From Peptoniphilaceae bacterium (GTDB lineage Bacteria > Bacillota > Clostridia > Tissierellales > Peptoniphilaceae), in assembly GCA_910589545.1 (NCBI GenBank), contig CAJUSY010000023.1, positions 277,257 through 341,256 on the forward strand: a stretch of 64,000 bases of DNA, written 5' to 3'. A program made the position numbers and the translations under genes. Below the pieces are notes generated by a model. That model made no database searches and was not told where the DNA came from. It was given only the letters and a program-made list of their open reading frames with translations. Below, piece by piece: positions 60,781-64,000 of the stretch (position 1 is its first letter; every line of letters starts with the position of its first letter).

Positions 60781-60893
60781 ATATTTTGATAGTATTTAAG
60801 CTAGTAAAACATTAAAATATATTTCGTAATATTATATAATAAAGCTATAATGAAAATAACAATAGTGCTTACAAAAAAATAAGGAGAAAAAAT

Positions 60894-62057
60894 ATGATGG
60901 AAATTAAAGTTATTAATAATTTAGATAAGAATGTGAAAAATAAATTAAAAAAATTTGGTGAAGATGATTCTGATTTAAATTCATTAAATCCTTATGGCTT
61001 AGAAAAGGTTGATGATGAAGAAACATGTCCTAATGAAGATACATGTTCTAATGAAGAGACATATCCTAAATTAGATAAAATTATCAAGCAATTTCTTAAA
61101 TATTATCAAGGTGATGGTGAGGGAGTTTTTTCTTGGGTTAAGGAGCTTAATAAATTAGCTGAAGATATAGAAGGTGAAAATATTTCATATGATGGCGATT
61201 CTGCTAATCAACACTATGGCTTACCAACACATATCAATGGAGATTATAAAAATGGATTGATTTATCATTGTCTTTTTAATGCAGGTACAAATGATGTAGA
61301 TGATAGTTTAAAAACTAATAATTGTTCATTAGAAGAATATTATAAAATACCAGAGAAGGATGATGAAAAAGGTCCAAAAGATATTAATGAATTAATCTCT
61401 AAAGATGAAGATTTAAAAGATAAGATTAAAAAAGATAAGATTAAAAAAGATAAGATTAAAAATGTTAGGAATAATATTATAGGTCCAGACTCTTTATTAA
61501 CAAAAGAGTTGAAAAATGAAAGAAATGGTGCTGAAAGAGGTTATTACTGCAAAGAATACTATCAAGAAATTTTAGAGAAAAACAAAGATTTTTATTTTAA
61601 TCCTGATGTGACTGATGAGGAAATTTCTGAAAAAACTAATAATATGGTAAATATAGAGTTGTATCCTCTAAGATCTAAAGATAAAAAAGGAGCTAAATAT
61701 AAACTTAATAAGTTTTCTTTATTTGGTGCTTATATTATACTTTACAGAATAGGAAAGTATTTAAATGAAGTTAAAGGAGACCGTAATATTAAAAAGCCTA
61801 TATTTATATTTAGAAGTTTCTCAGATTGGAAGGATTGTATTATAGCTGCTATAAAAAATCAATTCAATTTTGATAAAGACACAGCAAATGAATTGTTCGA
61901 ATATCTTTATGATAATTTCTTCTTAGAATTTTCAAGCTATCAATCTGGTAGTGTTAGTAGTACTAATTTAGTTAAAAAAGTGAGAATTGGTAATGAAAGA
62001 TTTGATAAAATGACAGCTTGTCTATCAGATTCTGAAAGTGAAGAAAGTGTTAAATAG
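60894..62057 (+). CDS. Unrecognised 387-aa protein, sole cargo of the yifB insertion
   Basis: 387 aa, preceded by AAGGAG. Two ATGs in tandem begin it. Acidic and Lys-rich, with no signal peptide or membrane segment. The N-terminal part has repeated TCPNED / TCSNEE / TYPK-like units near residues 43-60, and residues 179-192 are three tandem KDKIK units (15-bp DNA repeat). I recognise no family. A pattern LIYHCLFNAGTND ... NIELYPLRSKD ... FIFRSFSDWKD ... SSTNLVKK is loosely like hypothetical proteins related to the uracil-DNA-glycosylase fold (N-x-G, E-x-YP-x-x-S, R-S-x-x-x-W, S-x-x-N-L), which is weak inference. Codons end in A or T more often than in neighbours, suggesting transfer. A defence or mobile-element accessory role is possible but unproven. 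Confidence 0.8.
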   Translation: MMEIKVINNLDKNVKNKLKKFGEDDSDLNSLNPYGLEKVDDEETCPNEDTCSNEETYPKLDKIIKQFLKYYQGDGEGVFSWVKELNKLAEDIEGENISYDGDSANQHYGLPTHINGDYKNGLIYHCLFNAGTNDVDDSLKTNNCSLEEYYKIPEKDDEKGPKDINELISKDEDLKDKIKKDKIKKDKIKNVRNNIIGPDSLLTKELKNERNGAERGYYCKEYYQEILEKNKDFYFNPDVTDEEISEKTNNMVNIELYPLRSKDKKGAKYKLNKFSLFGAYIILYRIGKYLNEVKGDRNIKKPIFIFRSFSDWKDCIIAAIKNQFNFDKDTANELFEYLYDNFFLEFSSYQSGSVSSTNLVKKVRIGNERFDKMTACLSDSESEESVK

Positions 62058-62097
62058 TCAATTAAATATATGACTTTTAATTAGAAACCAAGTTAAG

Positions 62098-62131
62098 ATC
62101 CTAGCGATTTAAAAGCTAGGGTCTTTTTTTA
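62098..62131 (+). terminator. Terminator of the cargo gene
   Basis: GATCCTAGC / GCTAGGGTC stem with loop GATTTAAAA and seven T residues. It is the first part of the right ~100-bp repeat. Confidence 0.85.
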
Positions 62132-62197
62132 TGTCCACACACTTATTTTAATCGCTAACTCTACCGTCCTTCTCTTTGCTAAAAATGGGCACAATGG
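62098..62197 (+). repeat. Imperfect ~100-bp direct repeat, right copy
   Basis: Matches 60682-60780 in the same orientation, with the hairpin loop sequence reversed. With the left copy it brackets the cargo gene. Confidence 0.6.
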
Positions 62198-62570
62198 ATC
62201 TTATAGTTTATATAGATATATAGGATAAACAAGGCTTCTCTGTAAGCACATAATTTAATATAAAGTTCTTTGATTATAGGTATAATTTTTTACAAATAGG
62301 ATTTGCATTTGTTGTTTGTTTTTATATATAAGACATTAGGAGAATGATTAAATGTAGAAAAATAGATAGAAAATAAATATGGTCACTTTTAAGTTATAAG
62401 AAAAATTATTGAAAATATTAAGAAAATGAAGTATGAACGGGTTTAAGTTATCATTTTATTAAGAAAAAGATGAGGAATGAAAAAAATGAACAGAAATAAG
62501 GTCAAGTTTAAGTTTTAAGTGTTTGGGGTTATTTATAAGAATAAGGACAAGTTAAAGTTTTGTTTGGACA
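62198..62570. other. AT-rich stretch with degenerate ~20-bp repeats
   Basis: No gene. Related motifs around TTTAAGTT occur at 62381-62400, 62435-62454, 62500-62519 and 62545-62562, spaced about 45-65 bp. All are preceded by G-rich GGTCA/GGACA-like or CGG bases. Probably the remains of a repeat region or decayed gene. Confidence 0.4.
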
Positions 62571-63104
62571 AACGCGTCCTTGTCATATCCTGCAAATTTC
62601 CTATTTGTTGCAGGGATGAATCCGTGTCCATGCGGCTACTTCGGAGACCCAAACCACGAATGCACATGCTCCCAAAATCAAATCGCAAACTACCTCAACA
62701 AAGTCAGCCGCCCAATACTCGACAGAATAGACATACACGTCGAAGTTTCGCCAGTAAAATTAGACGAACTCACAACAGATGAAAAGTGCGACACATCAGA
62801 ACAAATCAAAAAACGCGTACAAGCTGCACGAGAAATCCAAAAACAACGCTTCGAAAAAGAAAACATCACAACCAACGCACAAATGAACACCCGACAAATT
62901 AGAAAATACTGCAAATTAAACGATGAGCTAAACTCCATCATACAATTGGCATTCGACAAATACAAATTCTCCGCCAGATCATTCGACAAAATCCTCAAAA
63001 TATCACGCACAATCGCTGATTTGGACGGAAAAGAAAACATCGAAGCAAAGCATCTAATGGAAGCCATCAGATATAGGACAGTGGATCAGAAATACTGGGG
63101 GTAG
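62571..63104 (+). pseudogene. yifB: Truncated yifB 3' end, copy B
   Basis: Encodes the last ~178 residues of YifB in frame, including the Cys cluster NPCPCGYFGDPNHECTCS and the C-terminal helical part, ending at the same stop codon. It lacks the whole Lon-like and Walker region. An internal ATG at 62616 might allow a fragment to be made, but no ribosome-binding site is obvious. Differences from copy A are nearly all silent, so it diverged under selection as part of a full gene before being placed here. Confidence 0.9.
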
Positions 63105-63125
63105 ACATGATGAAAAGGAGAGAAG

Positions 63126-63668
63126 ATGAAAATACAATTAGAGAGATTTGATGATAAGCACAAGGAAAAGATATGGAGAGATGGATTTTGCGAAGAATCA
63201 CCCGAATGGAACAAGTTCAACGGACCGTATTTTGAAGATTATGTTCATTATGAAAGCTTAGAGTCATTTGAAAAATCTGGTATTTGGAAATATCTTCAAC
63301 AACCCAATTGCAGAGCTATATTAGTAGATAGTGTTGTCGTTGGTATGGTCTCTCAAAATTGGGTTGATGAGAAAACTAGATGGATGGAGATAGGGATTGT
63401 GATTTACGACGAAAATTACTGGAACAAATCCATAGGAACAAAAGCCCTCAAATTGTGGACAAGCGAAGTGTTCAATGATAATCCACAAATCGAACATCTA
63501 GGACTGACTACTTTTAGCGGCAATCCACGAATGATGAAGGCTGCAGAAAAAATCGGATTCATACAAGAGGCAAGAATCAGGAAAGTTCGATATCGGAACG
63601 GCACATATTACGACAGTATGAAATACGGTGTTACACGTGAAGAGTGGGAAAAATTATCTCAGAAATGA
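63126..63668 (+). CDS. GNAT-family N-acetyltransferase (RimJ/RimL type)
   Basis: 180 aa. Typical features: WMEIGIVIYDENYWNKSIGTKALKLW (acetyl-CoA loop, with NKSIGT in place of QxxGxG/A), HLGLTTFSGNPRMMKAAEKI and the closing GFIQEARIRKVRYRNGTYYDS. Such enzymes acetylate protein N-termini, polyamines or antibiotics. Substrate unknown. AAGGAG 7 bp before the ATG. It starts 22 bp after the second yifB tail, so it is probably the original downstream neighbour of yifB. Confidence 0.9.
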   Translation: MKIQLERFDDKHKEKIWRDGFCEESPEWNKFNGPYFEDYVHYESLESFEKSGIWKYLQQPNCRAILVDSVVVGMVSQNWVDEKTRWMEIGIVIYDENYWNKSIGTKALKLWTSEVFNDNPQIEHLGLTTFSGNPRMMKAAEKIGFIQEARIRKVRYRNGTYYDSMKYGVTREEWEKLSQK

Positions 63669-63723
63669 AAATATCTTGTTAATTCAAAAATTTAACTCAA
63701 AAAAATAATCAATAAACACAAAG

Positions 63724-63774
63724 ATCTTCCGAACTCTTATTGGTTTGCCAATAATAATGTTGGAAGATTTTTTT
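63724..63774 (+). terminator. Terminator of the acetyltransferase gene
   Basis: ATCTTCC / GGAAGAT outer stem with an inner ATTGG / CCAAT hairpin, followed by seven T residues. Confidence 0.8.
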
Positions 63775-63795
63775 AACGAAAAAGTCTAAAAATGG

Positions 63796-63858
63796 TTGAT
63801 TAATATTAGAATAGGGCTATAATTAGTCTAACAATAGTCGTGTTTTTTTAGACTAACA
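63796..63858 (+). promoter_or_regulatory. Promoter with operator-like inverted repeat
   Basis: TTGATT at 63796-63801, 16 bp, TATAAT at 63818-63823. TTAGTCTAA begins at the end of the -10 (63823) and its reverse complement TTAGACTAA lies at 63848-63856. Another AGTCTAA precedes the -35 at 63783. The placement suggests binding of a repressor. Confidence 0.6.
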
Positions 63859-63872
63859 AATTGGAGGCATTT

Positions 63873-64000
63873 ATGAATCAATTAAACATATTTGATACTG
63901 GCACAAATATTGAAAAGTTGAAAATTATTGATGGAAATGGTAAAAAAGCTGAAGCAGGTACGAAGCACAAGATATATCATGTTGAGCTCAAAGACATTAG
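63873..64000 (+). CDS. Start of an unidentified gene (cut by window end)
   Basis: 42 codons from an ATG with TTGGAGG 8 bp upstream. The protein begins MNQLNIFDTGTNIEKLKIID and contains KHKIYHVELKDI before the window ends. Too short to identify. Confidence 0.65.
   Translation, partial: MNQLNIFDTGTNIEKLKIIDGNGKKAEAGTKHKIYHVELKDI

Larger units (their letters stand above)
60511..63104. mobile_element. 2.6-kb accessory insertion at the yifB 3' end
   Basis: From the base after the yifB stop to the end of the second yifB tail is 2,594 bp, exactly the offset between the two tail copies. Contents: a 12-nt-period repeat tract, an imperfect ~100-bp repeat, one 387-aa gene, a second ~100-bp repeat with terminator, a degenerate AT-rich stretch and a truncated yifB tail. 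No integrase or transposase is present. This is the product expected from one homologous crossover between the chromosome and a circle carrying a diverged yifB tail, or from an unequal duplication. Confidence 0.7.

Noticed and set aside
62519..62782. 87-codon frame across the junction of the insertion and the second yifB tail
   Set aside because: Runs in the wrong frame through the yifB-derived sequence and has no ribosome-binding site.
60511..63104. Insertion sequence or prophage at yifB
   Set aside because: No transposase or integrase reading frame, no terminal inverted repeats and no short target duplication. The boundary is a 534-bp homologous segment instead.

Overview
The window is low-GC (roughly a third G+C) bacterial chromosome carrying the replication origin. 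The gene order mnmE - jag - yidC - yidD - rnpA - rpmH - [oriC] - dnaA - dnaN - yaaA - recF - remB - gyrB - gyrA is the classic Bacillota origin region. Together with the anaerobe enzyme set (superoxide reductase, oxygen-sensitive ThiH), sortase-type surface proteins, a giant subtilisin-like protease with CWB2 wall-binding repeats, and no sporulation genes, this points to a Gram-positive anaerobic coccus of the Peptoniphilaceae, most probably Finegoldia. That placement is inference from gene content; no database search was possible.

Layout. 1-8.1 kb: leftward genes (mnmE partial, then jag/yidC/yidD/rnpA/rpmH) interrupted by a rightward three-gene block (AAA+ regulator, agmatinase-family hydrolase, YjiH-type membrane protein). 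That block is bounded by an exact 33-bp direct repeat carrying the mnmE promoter, so it looks inserted between jag and mnmE. 8.1-10.4 kb: bipartite oriC with DnaA-box clusters on both sides of dnaA and a textbook DnaA-trio tract just before dnaN. 10.4-20.2 kb: one long rightward run of replication genes, followed without a gap by an anti-anti-sigma / anti-sigma / sigma-factor module and a FetAB-type ABC exporter, then fumC. 21.6-33.6 kb: small surface, membrane and stress-type genes, including a minimal LPxTG-like protein, two rhodanese lipoproteins, a transglutaminase-like lipoprotein, the DUF1659/DUF2922/YvrJ trio, a K+/H+ antiporter and a CDF metal transporter, with one nonsense-mutated paralogue. 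34-41.1 kb: surface proteins (1942-aa subtilase; Cna-B-like LPESG protein). 41.2-51.4 kb: peptidases (M29, PepF), MFS transporter, superoxide reductase, DUF2207+LemA pair, radical SAM protein, BirA. 51.4-58 kb: frameshifted antitoxin, an ArsR/HMA/P-type-ATPase metal operon, ECF S component, and a thiS-thiF-thiG-thiH thiazole operon with a hairpin/U-run leader. 58.2-64 kb: a glutathione-S-transferase-like gene, yifB (comM family), an accessory insertion at the yifB 3' end, a GNAT acetyltransferase and the start of a further gene.

The most unusual region is 60.5-63.1 kb. The last 534 bp of yifB are repeated 2,594 bp downstream without indels but with about 29 mismatches, mostly silent. Between the copies lies a single gene for an unrecognised 387-aa protein, flanked by its own imperfect ~100-bp direct repeats. 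This is what integration of a small circle carrying a yifB tail from another strain would leave. yifB/comM genes are known island integration sites in other bacteria. Other points worth checking are an anti-sigma factor without recognisable ATP-binding boxes, a sigma-54-activator-like protein lacking the GAFTGA loop, and the thiS leader attenuator.
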